Below, one piece after another: positions 18,717 to 27,966 of a stretch of 64,000 nucleotides of DNA. The stretch is from Candidatus Helarchaeota archaeon. GTDB lineage: Archaea; Asgardarchaeota; Lokiarchaeia; Helarchaeales; RDOG01. Where the stretch lies: assembly GCA_019058315.1 (NCBI GenBank), contig JAHPZH010000003.1:702451-766450 (forward strand), written 5' to 3'. The position numbers and the translations under genes are program-made. The stretch's first letter is position 1; every line of letters starts with the position of its first letter. The notes below the pieces were generated by a model, which had not been told where the DNA came from, made no database searches, and was given only the letters and a program-made list of their open reading frames with translations.

Positions 18717-19322
18717 TTATATTTTTATTTCAAATTTATTAAGTTCCGATTTTAAATTTAAGTTCGAATTAAATAAAATCGTATTAATACCTAATTTTTC
18801 AGCTCCTAAGCAAAAACTTTTAACATCATCGATAAATAGACATTCCTCTGGTGTCAGTTTATATCTTTGAATTAAAATTTCATAAATTTCTTTTTCAGGT
18901 TTAATTACATTTTCTTTATATGATATCACCATACCATCAAAGACTTTAAAGAAATCAAATAACGAGTAAACATATTCAAATGCTTCTTTGACAAAATTTG
19001 AGAGTGCATAGGTATTATATCCGTTTAATTTTAATTCTTTTAATATTTCAATAGTATTTTGAATAGGTGCAAATAATTCTTTCCAATTATCGAAAAAATG
19101 ATTCAGTAATTCTTCTTCTTCGGGATGTTCTTTTAAAAAAATTTCTCTAGCTTTTGGAATAGATATCGTTCCTCGATCTAATTTTAACCAAGTTTTGCTA
19201 CTTGTCACCTTTGAAATAAATCCAATAATTCGTTCTTCATCTTGAGTAATTTGTGAGAGGAGCTCTTTCGGTCTAAAAGTCAGTAATACATTTCCTATAT
19301 CAAAAACTATATTTTTAATCAA
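18717..19322 (-). CDS. HAD-superfamily hydrolase (YihX-like phosphatase)
   Basis: This is a phosphatase of the haloacid-dehalogenase superfamily, subclass I. Motif I reads VFDIGNVLL: the nucleophile is D8, and the usual second aspartate is a glycine, as in the YihX group. A helical cap follows (about 15-90). Motif II serine is in YALSN (about 100-104) and the motif III lysine is near KPEKEIYE (about 138-145). Motif IV is LFIDDVKSF. At 201 residues it is complete. The likely substrate is a sugar phosphate or nucleotide. The start is TTG behind a purine-rich ggaagagaaa. Confidence 0.88.
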   Translation of the reverse strand: MIKNIVFDIGNVLLTFRPKELLSQITQDEERIIGFISKVTSSKTWLKLDRGTISIPKAREIFLKEHPEEEELLNHFFDNWKELFAPIQNTIEILKELKLNGYNTYALSNFVKEAFEYVYSLFDFFKVFDGMVISYKENVIKPEKEIYEILIQRYKLTPEECLFIDDVKSFCLGAEKLGINTILFNSNLNLKSELNKFEIKI

Positions 19323-19435
19323 ATTTCTCTTCCTTTTATTTCGCTAATAAAATTCTTTTTATCAAATTTTAAACAATTATTCTTAAATTAAAGAATTGTT
19401 CCTTAAAAAACAGATTACTTTTCAAGGTTTCAAAT

Positions 19436-19729
19436 ATGTCAGACATCGACCATTTCAAACTCCTTTTTAAACCAAAGAATGTTGCTGTAGTAGGTGCCAC
19501 AGCAAATGAAACAAAAGTTGGGGCAATGGTAGTAAGTAATATCAAAGCATGTGGGTATAAAAATGAAATTTTTTGTGTAAATCCAAGTGAGAAATATAAA
19601 AGTAAAAAAATTTTTGGTTTGAAAGTATATCCGAATTTAAAGAGTATTCCAGAACAGGTTGATCTTGCAACTATTGTTGTTCCTCCAGACCTTGTTGTTC
19701 ATAGTATGAACTACCATTCAGCAAGCTGA
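19436..19729 (+). pseudogene. CoA-binding domain of acyl-CoA synthetase (ADP-forming), truncated by insertion
   Basis: The first 91 residues are the start of an NDP-forming acyl-CoA synthetase: FKPKNVAVVGATANETKVG (CoA-binding Rossmann loop), then NPSEKY, then VDLATIVVPPD. The reading frame is destroyed at about 19,711, where the hairpin end of a tnpB element begins. The last six codons and the stop (19727-19729) belong to the element. Full-length enzymes of this type run to 450-700 residues, and no continuation is visible right of the element or elsewhere in the window. The rest has therefore been lost or moved, and the gene cannot be functional. Confidence 0.85.
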
Positions 19730-19850
19730 ATGGTATTCGTCCCGAATTTGTCATCATACTCCTTGCGGAGTCGGAGGGACTGGCTGGTCCACGCAGCCCT
19801 TTGCCGAACATCTCAGAGACCTCTTGATGTAAGGCACTGTGTCAAAGTTC
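19712..19850 (-). ncRNA. probable omega-RNA (reRNA) scaffold of TnpB
   Basis: In this family the guide RNA covers the 3' end of tnpB and the element's right end, and the flanking DNA is the guide. Here the strip between the tnpB stop (19813) and the junction (19711) has two clean stems: the terminal 11-base stem at 19712-19735 and actcc/ggagt at 19758-19771. It is clearly richer in G and C than its surroundings. The guide would be read from the CoA-synthetase gene just left of 19712. The boundaries are inferred. Confidence 0.55.
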
Positions 19851-21216
19851 GTGAATTGTCGGGAGACTTTGCCCCGCTTTTATCCGTATTAAAGGCACCA
19901 TTAAGCATGGCGGAGGCTGATAAATCCACATTATCCGCTGCCAACAATCTCACCTTCCGAACCATCGGAAAGTTCTTAACTGAAGGCACTTTTTTAAACT
20001 TTGACAGCAAATTTATATATCCTATTATTGTTTTTAACCCATTATTTATCTTATAAGCACCACTATACAAATCGATGAGCCCCTTTAGTGCAATGTTCAA
20101 TGAAGCATTTCTATCCCTATGATCGACATGACCACAATTGCTGCATTTAAACAATCTCTTATGTTTATGGGATTCTTTTTTAGTTTGGCAGAGCACACAG
20201 TTCTGGGAAGTATAGTGGGGACTCACGGCATAATTTGGATACCCGCGTATGAATGCTTTATACGTAATAAAATCTTGCAATTTTTTAAAACCCCAATGAT
20301 GGTACTTCAAATTATTCTTTTTACCCCAGTTTATATTATCCATAATATTTGTAAGATCTTCGAAAATAACCACAGGGTTTTGAAACTTCGAAATCCACTT
20401 AACTGCTACTTTGCTTGCGAGATGAAGGACATGATTTGTGATTTTTTGCTGCTTTCGCCCTATTTTTTTTATCATTGATTTATTGTTAACTTTTTGTAAT
20501 CTTTTTCGTATCTTAAAAAATTTATACCGTTGATAGACAAGGGGTGAAAAATCGATTATAAGTGATCCTAACACAACACCTCTGACATTCACGGCACTTA
20601 AAGCTACATTAGTCGTATTATTATCAATACCGATAAAAGTGTGATCCGTAGAACCATCAAATATCGGTTTTTTTCCTAAGTCCATATTAACAATCAAATA
20701 ATATTTTTTACCAATTTTCTTCAAATTTGCAGCCCCAAATTTTAGGGCTTCTGCAAGTCCCAGCTCGACTAATTTCATATGTCGCTCTGAACCTATAAAT
20801 TCCAAGATCAACCTTTCGTCCTTTCTCACACTAATTCTAACGCGATTTTTCGCTAAAATCTTATATCCTTCTTTATAATTGAGACGGGAAGTCATTAACC
20901 CATTCACAAGACTCGGTGGGCTTGCTCGTGGGTCCGTTTTTCGCTTTGCTAAATACGATTTTATCGATTCGCTAGTCACATCCCGGCAACATTGCCTAGT
21001 ATTTGCCAATATATTCGTTTTTACTTGACATTTCTCAAGAAAAGTTTTAGAATATCGACCGAGCTTGTTCCAATGCTCCAGATATTGGTTGTAGACCGCT
21101 CCAAACTCTCTCATAAGATCGTCCAATTGGTTTTTCACCTTTTTCGAGGTAACCAAAAGCTTGAATTTCAGCGCAATTATTAGGTTATCTTTTTTATTTT
21201 TACTATTCCATGGCAT
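19813..21216 (-). CDS. tnpB: TnpB RNA-guided nuclease
   Basis: This 467-residue protein carries an intact RuvC-type active site: D198 in FIGIDNN, E286 in VVIFEDLTNI and D368 in DHRDRNAS. The target-nucleic-acid zinc finger lies between the second and third acidic residues (C340, C343, C358, C361). The N-terminal wedge domain (IIALKFKLLVTSKKVKNQLDDLM...FGAVYNQYL) is typical. The C-terminal 90 residues extend beyond the RuvC domain into the region that also encodes the omega-RNA. All catalytic residues are present, so it should be active. Its base composition is richer in G and C than the host genes to the left. Confidence 0.93.
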   Translation of the reverse strand: MPWNSKNKKDNLIIALKFKLLVTSKKVKNQLDDLMREFGAVYNQYLEHWNKLGRYSKTFLEKCQVKTNILANTRQCCRDVTSESIKSYLAKRKTDPRASPPSLVNGLMTSRLNYKEGYKILAKNRVRISVRKDERLILEFIGSERHMKLVELGLAEALKFGAANLKKIGKKYYLIVNMDLGKKPIFDGSTDHTFIGIDNNTTNVALSAVNVRGVVLGSLIIDFSPLVYQRYKFFKIRKRLQKVNNKSMIKKIGRKQQKITNHVLHLASKVAVKWISKFQNPVVIFEDLTNIMDNINWGKKNNLKYHHWGFKKLQDFITYKAFIRGYPNYAVSPHYTSQNCVLCQTKKESHKHKRLFKCSNCGHVDHRDRNASLNIALKGLIDLYSGAYKINNGLKTIIGYINLLSKFKKVPSVKNFPMVRKVRLLAADNVDLSASAMLNGAFNTDKSGAKSPDNSRTLTQCLTSRGL

Positions 21217-21497
21217 AACTTATTTATTATTCATTCATATATAAACCCCACTAATAATTTGGTTCAAAACAGACTTTTTCAAAACTTTATGACTATGAAC
21301 TTTAACATTCGCCGCTTTCCCCCGTTTCTCGACCTCATATCTGCTCTTAAATAAGCCTAGAGCCGGATTTGAGTCTAAAATCTTAAATTTATCATAAAGA
21401 AAAATGCATCAATTTTGCACTTTTTCGAAAGTGGTCTAAGAAAAAATTTAAATATTAGTCATCAAGCCCGACTACTACAAAATTTTTTCAAAAATTA
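21217..21497. other. gap between tnpB element and giant fusion gene
   Basis: This strip must contain the left end of the tnpB element and the promoter of the fusion gene. I see no gene and no continuation of the broken CoA-synthetase frame. A TATA-like tttaaatatt lies at 21447-21456, and a pyrimidine-rich stretch (cgctttcccccgtttctcg) near 21312. Confidence 0.4.
21447..21456 (+). promoter_or_regulatory. TATA-like promoter of the helicase-Cas1-DHH gene
   Basis: The sequence tttaaatatt, preceded by an A-rich stretch resembling a BRE, lies 42-51 bases before the ATG at 21498. No operator-like dyad is obvious next to it. Confidence 0.4.
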
Positions 21498-24400
21498 ATG
21501 AAAATTTTGGAGTTGAAAAAGATGCCCGCAATGTCGTCATACTTTAATAAATTGAAATTACATCTAGAAAGGAATGATATTGAAGAAGATAAATTATATG
21601 AACATCAGAAAAGAGCTCACAAATTACTATTTGAGGGGTTTAATTTCTCAGCATTTGTTCCAACAGGTTTCGGAAAAACGGAAGACGCCCTTGCAGCTAT
21701 TGGACATGCCTTATATTGTAATTTGGTAGCGGTTTATCTTGTTCCCCGGGTGATGCTGCTCCACCAAAAAGCCAGACTATTGAAAACCTTCTTTAAGGGG
21801 GTAGCAAGGGTTATTGTCATCCAGGGGGATTTAAAACCTCATCCCAGGGAGTTGAAGGATCCATGGGGAAAGCTCATAATCGTAGCTACATTTGAAAGCT
21901 TCAGAGCTTTCCTATTTTCAGTCCAGAAAAGGCGATATTTTGATAGAAAAACGAATATCTTCGGTTCGGTAGTTATTGACGAAGTGCACATGCTCGGGGA
22001 TAGGACCCATGGACCTTCTCTTGAGACGATGCTGTATAAGTTGCACAAGGAACATGATTCTCAGTTTTGTTTTTTGAGTGGGAGTTTTGAAAAGAGCTCT
22101 GCTGATTGGTGGTGTAAAAGGTTCAACTGTAAATTAGAATACATGTCTCACGAAAGGGATTTTTATTGCTGGAATATTTACGCCGAGCAGTCTACTTTTA
22201 AATGGAAAGATGACAAGATCAAAGAATTATGCAATGAATTTTTAGAATTTCATATATCCCACGATATTCAGGATTTAGCAGAAATACGCCCCGGAAAGAT
22301 GGTGATTTTTATCAGTACTCGCAAAAGAACGGAAATTTATTGTAATAACGTTAAAAACTCCTTAGAATCGAGCAGACCGAACTATAAGGAACATTTTAAA
22401 TGCAGTTTTATTCATGCGGGCATGACATTGGAAGAAAGAAAACAAATTTTTGATGATTTTAACAGCGATAAAGGTGTTAGATTTCTTTTTTGTACAACAG
22501 TGATTGAAGTAGGTATCGATATAAAAAACATTGAAGTGGTCTTGATCGAAGATGCCCATAAATATTCAGCCATTAAAAGAACTCAAATGATTGGGAGGAT
22601 GAGGTTAAATCATGGAGTTGTCATAAATATGATTCCTCTATTTGCTAAACGCCGTTTTAAAAGATCTATCATATATGAGAAAACATATGCAGCGAAAAAG
22701 ATCTTACCTAGTGTAAATTTTGCACTGTTTAGCTGGTATTATTGGTTTTCTGGGAGAAAAAGAATATTTTGGAGTATAGAGTATCCTTCGGAAGAAAGTG
22801 AGAAAGATAGAACGATATTTCATTATTCTGATACAGAACCCATTAGAGGATATAAATTAGAAAAGATTACTAGCCGAATCGATCTTAGACATCTGCCTGA
22901 CCTAATCCTTGAATCGTTATTTCGAACCCAAAAGAGTTTATCACAAATAGAAGATCATTTAAAGAGCATAATGGGGGAGTATGTATTAGTAGATAGAAAT
23001 AAGAAAACGATCAAAAGGAAAATTCATGAATTCGTAGGTATGAAATATATAAGGTCTACTGGAAGCAAATTTAGTCTTACATATATTGGGGAGGCTATAG
23101 TGGAGGGACACTTACCATATTTTTTTGCTGATAGGATTCTAAGAACATTTGAGGTTTTTCCCGAGCTCCCTACTCGAGAAATAAAACTGTTAATTGGGGA
23201 ACTGGTCGCGATGAAAGAAGCTAGTTCCAAGAAGATGTGGGATGTAGAAATGTTCATTAAAAATTACAGTAAAGATCCGATTATATTTACCGAAAATCTT
23301 GAAAAATATAAAATTTTAAAAGGGGATGCGGAGGTTTATCGCCGTTGTGCTGCTTGGATAGCTAGCGCTATTTACCTACTCTATCGGGGATATCAATTTC
23401 ATAATTTTGTTGAAGAAATTCGAACTAACATCGAATGTATAAATTCTGTGTTGTTTTGGGCTAAATTTCATAGAAGAAACCTGGATTACCACCATGTGGC
23501 ACTAAAAGAGCCAAGGAAATTGTCTAAAAGAATTTGTAATAGAATAAATCGAATTATTAAAACGTTTCAAAAATCTGGGGTGAGGGTGAATCTGCAAAAA
23601 CCACCCATGTGGCCCTATCAGAAATATCATGATTCTAAAGGAGCTGCCGTTTTAAACAACAAGATTATTGAAGTATTAGGAGAATCTGATGATGAGGGAC
23701 TTACTATATTTGAAATGGCTCAAAAAATTAACTCTGACCCCGACTTCAAAAACACCCTTATTACAGAGTCCAGAATTGCAGGACGGTTGAAAAACAGCCT
23801 AGCATCACGGGTTGAGCGCATCAAGGTTTATACCAATACGGGGGCACCCCATTTTAGATATTACTTAAAGGGAAACCTGCCCGAGCAAAGCGAGTTCACA
23901 TGCGCAAATTGTAATAATTTTGAAAAAGACCCGGCTAAGCGAATTTCGACAGCGGGTACAGTTTATACCTGCCAAAAATTAGAGATGGCAGTAAACGCAA
24001 ATAACCCTTCGTGTGCTCATTTTGAGCCCTATGAAAATGAATCTAGGACGTTTGCTACTTTTCCATTCAAATGGAACATTGAAGTATGCCCCAAATGTAA
24101 TGCTAGAAAAACTATTAGAGTGCCTCAACATGGAGAAGCTACCATTTGTAAGCGCTGTAACGTCCTTGTTGAGCGAACGGACAACGGTACTTTTAGAGCG
24201 ACTACAAGGCATAAAGTCTCAGAAAATATTGTCCAAACTGACGATAAGGGGATGAAATATATTGAGACCGACCCGAATAAGAGGGTAGTTTATGTTCCAA
24301 CAGACCATACATTAACAACAGAATACATTCCCGAAGGAAATTATTATATAGTCAAAGTACGCGGACTTGGAATACGTTCTTTTTTAAAACAGGTCGCTGA

Positions 24401-27400
24401 AGTGGTCTTGGGAGGGGGGACAATTGGTGAAGATGCCAAAGAACTCTTAAAAGAGCATGAAATCAAAATAACAAATTATTCGGATGAGCAGGTCCAAGAG
24501 CTTGAAAGCAGAAAAAAACGGGAAAGTAAACTTCGCAGATTGCTTCGAAGCAAGAGAGTTAAGGGAGAATTATTAATAATTGCAAGGGAGCGGACTTATG
24601 CCAAAATAATCTCAGAGATATTATGTGTTAAGAAAATGGAGGAGCTTTTTCCAAAATATAAATCCCTTATTAACAGGACCATCAAAAAACAAATGGACCA
24701 GCTAATTAAAACTTATTTGGACACGACACGGGGGTCAGCTAGGGTAAAAAACAAAAAGGAAAAAGTTCAAAGTGTAATTAAGAAATTACGTATGATAGAA
24801 GGTATTGTTGCAGAGCTCGGGTGGATAGTCCCAAGAAGAATACTTGAGGATAAATGCCCCGAACTCAGCACCTATGGAAGGGGAAAGGGAAGATATGCCC
24901 GGTCTATAGTAAAAAGTAGGGGTAAAGCCCTTGATAAATTAAATGCGGTGATAAATTATCTGTATTACATGCTCCAAATAGAAGGTAGTGAGGCGTTCTA
25001 TGAAGCGGGATTTTCTAAACTATTCCCGGGACCGGGATTATTGCATTACAGGAGAAAAAAACCGAGAAAACGGGGAAGGAAATATAAAGCATTGTACTGG
25101 GCTATGACAAAAAGAAATACGGGAGCAATTTTTGATTTTATAGACCAATATAAACCCATCATAAATTTCTATGTATTCAAATTCATCCTTGATGGGGAAT
25201 TAGATCCTAAAACGGACATTTGGCAAAAATATGATGAACGAAAAAGAAGAATATATTTCCTTTCCCCACAAGGAAGAAATAAAGTAAAAGAGTTATTTGA
25301 GCAGATTTGTTCCTCAAAATTTGTATATAAAAATAAAAAATTCACTTTTAAGACCATAATGAAAAAAGAAGCTGAAAATCTGGCCAAATATTTGGAATCA
25401 AAGCGAAAAATTTCATATACGCCATTTATTTGCTTTGAAAATGAGGATGATGCAATATGGGCAAATAGTAATTTGCGATTCATACATAATATTTTGGGAA
25501 AGGGGAAATATCGAGGTTATATATCTCAGAATTTTGAAACCAAATATAGAAAAAAGAGTAATAGAGTGCGGCGTAGAAGACGGGTTGTTTCCCCCGAACC
25601 CGAACAATTACCTCTCAACGTAGTTATCGTGCATCACACCGATTTTGATGGGTTCAAATCCGCACTTAACCTTGTGTATAAGCACCTGGGCAATAGAATA
25701 CACCTTTTCTATGCAACAAACAATAAAGGGAGAAATTACATTGAATCAGTGCTTGAAAACAAAGTTGCGAGGGTGTTACACAGGAAGCTAAAAAACATAA
25801 TTTATATTGCAGATTTTCCGCTACCCATAGAACGTGAGGACTTCCTTGTGGATTTCTTTAATAGCTTAAAGAAGAGAGGGTTGATTTTTGAGCCCTACTG
25901 GTTTGACCACCACGATACTCCTGGAGTCCAGCAAATGAGGGAAGTGATACGAGAGTTTGGTGGAGAGTTCTTCCACACGAATGATGAGGATGTCGAAACA
26001 TATGACTTAATCATGAACCATATTAAAAGTACTAGGCCTAGAATTAGAGATGTAAAGGCTTACCAGCAACTTGACATTAATTCTGTAGAGGATTTTGATG
26101 AAAACTTGAAAACCATAAACACCTCTGCTAATCTATCTAATTGGCATGAGCAGTATGACTATCATAGGCTTGAATCCCACTATAAAATAAATTTTCTTAA
26201 CTTTTTCAAGCGTATGTGTGTGCATGAAATTAATAATAAGAACTCTAAAGATAAGAAACCTAAAGAAACTAAAGGATTTAAGCGATATCAAGTTAGGATC
26301 GAAGCACTCATTAAAAACCCACAGAAATTGTTATATTATTATGATTTTGGGGAAACTGGGTACGGGTTTAAATACGCATTTTTTATGTTTAAGAGGAGTT
26401 TTCCCATACGAAAAATTAATAAGCTCATTAAAACCTTGGGAAGAAATCCAGGTCAAATAGATATCAAAATTTATTACTGGCAAGACCATACCATATCATT
26501 ACGTGCAAAAAAATCAACACAGCTTAGTTTCCAAGGATTGCTTGGTGAGAAAATGGGACACAAAAAAGCTACTGGACTACGTTCACAGAAGGTCAAATTT
26601 GTCCCTCATAAAATAGATTCCAATTATCATCTTGATTTTGAATACGGGTACTTTACAAGCATAGCGGAATTCATGGCAAGGCTCAAGATTAGTCCCCTTC
26701 AACGAGCATCGGGAACGTTTTCAAAAATAAAAACCCACACATCAGCCTATGAAACGTATCAATATGATTTTATGCCCCCTTTGGCCATGGGAGAGCCTTG
26801 CTTTCCCACATTTTTAAAGAGCTTGGATAAAATATTAAGAGGATTTAATAGCGGGTCTATAAATTTGCTATTTTGTCATAAATATGATCAATATAGGCTG
26901 ATGTATTTTGTCAAATACTTGATGTTAATGGCACAACACGAAAATGGACTGCACTCAAAAAAAGTCGTGTGCATTGATACAACTGCACACACCTTTTATC
27001 GAACGATGCTTACCTTCTTGAATAAATACAAACAGTTTACCCTGGACAATCTTAAAAATATCTTTTTCATTGACGCTTTGAATTTACGAAAGTTAAACAA
27101 AGCGGTCGACGGATTAAAGGGAATGATAGAAACCTATCAACCGAAATTGGTGGTAATAACTTCCCCATTTATCAGTATTAGAAAGAAACACCCAATAAAA
27201 AACCACTTAATACCTTACGAGGTGGAAACAACCTCTATACGGTCAACGGAGGCGGCACGATTGGTCAGGAAAATTAGAAAAATAGCAAGAAATACAGGCA
27301 TGATATTCTTACTCACACACTTCGTAAATTGGTATAAAGTATTTAAGACCAAAAACCCCTACCTCTATAACTCTATAAGTTTTGATACCTCAATCTTCTT

Positions 27401-27941
27401 GAAAAAAGATAAAGACAACATTCTCAAGCTTGATATAATCCATGTATGGCGAAAAGACACAACTTGTAAAATAAAGCTTGATATGAAGCGAAAGAGGTTA
27501 CAATTGAAAGATATATGTCATGTACCTATTTTAAAAGGGATGAAGGTAATTCGCAACAATATTACCTCGAATTACCCCGAGCTGGCTTATTGCATGGAAG
27601 GGTATAATAAATATGGGGTAAAATTCCTTATTTTTAAGTTCAATCGAGGAGTTCGTGGAGTCCATAAGTTAAGAAACAGTCTAGGGATTAACAGAAGTCT
27701 AGATATTATTATAAGGGCGGATAATAAAATAGATTTTTATAACTTTGAACCCGAATTTATTAATTTAGACGCTCTATTACATTTTGGGGGAGTCCCAAAT
27801 GAAGAAACCATGATAATCGGTGGAAAAGAACGTTTTGTACGATGGATCCGGATGTATCCAGCATTATATAAAGAATTCTTCGATTCTTTTGAAGAGTTCT
27901 TTCTGCATTTTCTCAATATAAACCTTACAAACCCAAGATAG
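21498..27941 (+). CDS. giant fusion: SF2 helicase, winged helix, zinc ribbons, Cas1, DHH-DHHA1 phosphoesterase, RecA-like domain
   Basis: Six modules are visible in 2147 residues. Residues 1-400 are an SF2 helicase (PTGFGKT 55-61, DEVH 161-164, SGS 194-196, RecG-like TTVIEVGID 333-341, QMIGRMR 363-369). Winged-helix-like regions lie near 460-540 and 715-790. Zinc clusters are at C802/C805 and C864/C867...C884/C887. Residues 945-1265 are a Cas1 domain with ligands E1101 (RMIEG), H1183 (LLH) and D1213/D1216 (FDFID). Residues 1374-1700 are a DHH phosphoesterase (HHTDFDG, ADFP, FDHHD at 1469-1473) ending in a DHHA1 motif (MGHKKATG). Residues 1780-2000 resemble a RecA/RadA core without a Walker A lysine. 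The expected activities are DNA unwinding, integration and exonuclease trimming in one chain. Either ATG 21498 or ATG 21522 (with ttggag before it) may be the start. I know of no described protein with this order. Confidence 0.85.
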   Translation: MKILELKKMPAMSSYFNKLKLHLERNDIEEDKLYEHQKRAHKLLFEGFNFSAFVPTGFGKTEDALAAIGHALYCNLVAVYLVPRVMLLHQKARLLKTFFKGVARVIVIQGDLKPHPRELKDPWGKLIIVATFESFRAFLFSVQKRRYFDRKTNIFGSVVIDEVHMLGDRTHGPSLETMLYKLHKEHDSQFCFLSGSFEKSSADWWCKRFNCKLEYMSHERDFYCWNIYAEQSTFKWKDDKIKELCNEFLEFHISHDIQDLAEIRPGKMVIFISTRKRTEIYCNNVKNSLESSRPNYKEHFKCSFIHAGMTLEERKQIFDDFNSDKGVRFLFCTTVIEVGIDIKNIEVVLIEDAHKYSAIKRTQMIGRMRLNHGVVINMIPLFAKRRFKRSIIYEKTYAAKKILPSVNFALFSWYYWFSGRKRIFWSIEYPSEESEKDRTIFHYSDTEPIRGYKLEKITSRIDLRHLPDLILESLFRTQKSLSQIEDHLKSIMGEYVLVDRNKKTIKRKIHEFVGMKYIRSTGSKFSLTYIGEAIVEGHLPYFFADRILRTFEVFPELPTREIKLLIGELVAMKEASSKKMWDVEMFIKNYSKDPIIFTENLEKYKILKGDAEVYRRCAAWIASAIYLLYRGYQFHNFVEEIRTNIECINSVLFWAKFHRRNLDYHHVALKEPRKLSKRICNRINRIIKTFQKSGVRVNLQKPPMWPYQKYHDSKGAAVLNNKIIEVLGESDDEGLTIFEMAQKINSDPDFKNTLITESRIAGRLKNSLASRVERIKVYTNTGAPHFRYYLKGNLPEQSEFTCANCNNFEKDPAKRISTAGTVYTCQKLEMAVNANNPSCAHFEPYENESRTFATFPFKWNIEVCPKCNARKTIRVPQHGEATICKRCNVLVERTDNGTFRATTRHKVSENIVQTDDKGMKYIETDPNKRVVYVPTDHTLTTEYIPEGNYYIVKVRGLGIRSFLKQVAEVVLGGGTIGEDAKELLKEHEIKITNYSDEQVQELESRKKRESKLRRLLRSKRVKGELLIIARERTYAKIISEILCVKKMEELFPKYKSLINRTIKKQMDQLIKTYLDTTRGSARVKNKKEKVQSVIKKLRMIEGIVAELGWIVPRRILEDKCPELSTYGRGKGRYARSIVKSRGKALDKLNAVINYLYYMLQIEGSEAFYEAGFSKLFPGPGLLHYRRKKPRKRGRKYKALYWAMTKRNTGAIFDFIDQYKPIINFYVFKFILDGELDPKTDIWQKYDERKRRIYFLSPQGRNKVKELFEQICSSKFVYKNKKFTFKTIMKKEAENLAKYLESKRKISYTPFICFENEDDAIWANSNLRFIHNILGKGKYRGYISQNFETKYRKKSNRVRRRRRVVSPEPEQLPLNVVIVHHTDFDGFKSALNLVYKHLGNRIHLFYATNNKGRNYIESVLENKVARVLHRKLKNIIYIADFPLPIEREDFLVDFFNSLKKRGLIFEPYWFDHHDTPGVQQMREVIREFGGEFFHTNDEDVETYDLIMNHIKSTRPRIRDVKAYQQLDINSVEDFDENLKTINTSANLSNWHEQYDYHRLESHYKINFLNFFKRMCVHEINNKNSKDKKPKETKGFKRYQVRIEALIKNPQKLLYYYDFGETGYGFKYAFFMFKRSFPIRKINKLIKTLGRNPGQIDIKIYYWQDHTISLRAKKSTQLSFQGLLGEKMGHKKATGLRSQKVKFVPHKIDSNYHLDFEYGYFTSIAEFMARLKISPLQRASGTFSKIKTHTSAYETYQYDFMPPLAMGEPCFPTFLKSLDKILRGFNSGSINLLFCHKYDQYRLMYFVKYLMLMAQHENGLHSKKVVCIDTTAHTFYRTMLTFLNKYKQFTLDNLKNIFFIDALNLRKLNKAVDGLKGMIETYQPKLVVITSPFISIRKKHPIKNHLIPYEVETTSIRSTEAARLVRKIRKIARNTGMIFLLTHFVNWYKVFKTKNPYLYNSISFDTSIFLKKDKDNILKLDIIHVWRKDTTCKIKLDMKRKRLQLKDICHVPILKGMKVIRNNITSNYPELAYCMEGYNKYGVKFLIFKFNRGVRGVHKLRNSLGINRSLDIIIRADNKIDFYNFEPEFINLDALLHFGGVPNEETMIIGGKERFVRWIRMYPALYKEFFDSFEEFFLHFLNINLTNPR

Positions 27942-27966
27942 GATCTTTAAACCAAATCAGACCAAT

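Larger units (their letters stand above)
19712..21300 (-). mobile_element. IS200/IS605-type tnpB element lacking tnpA
   Basis: The element consists of a full-length tnpB on the minus strand and a right end with an 11-base perfect stem (19712-19722 with 19725-19735) exactly at the junction with the broken CoA-synthetase gene. No TnpA (Y1 transposase) gene is present, so mobilisation would need one in trans. The other end should lie somewhere in 21217-21450. I could not identify its hairpin, so the right limit given here is approximate. Confidence 0.7.

Noticed and set aside
20119..20478. Plus-strand open frame across tnpB
   Set aside because: It is the antisense shadow of tnpB, has no SD and no recognisable fold; tnpB motifs explain the region.
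19712..21450. A TnpA transposase gene for the IS element
   Set aside because: No Y1 HUH motif (HxH with nearby tyrosine) frame is present on either strand here.
25645..25670. gggttcaaatcc, tRNA T-loop-like
   Set aside because: It is inside the DHH motif region of the giant fusion gene, with no tRNA fold.
21498..27941. Reading the giant gene as a CRISPR-associated Cas3-type protein
   Set aside because: The helicase motifs resemble RecG-like SF2 members, there is no HD nuclease motif, and the nuclease part is DHH-type.
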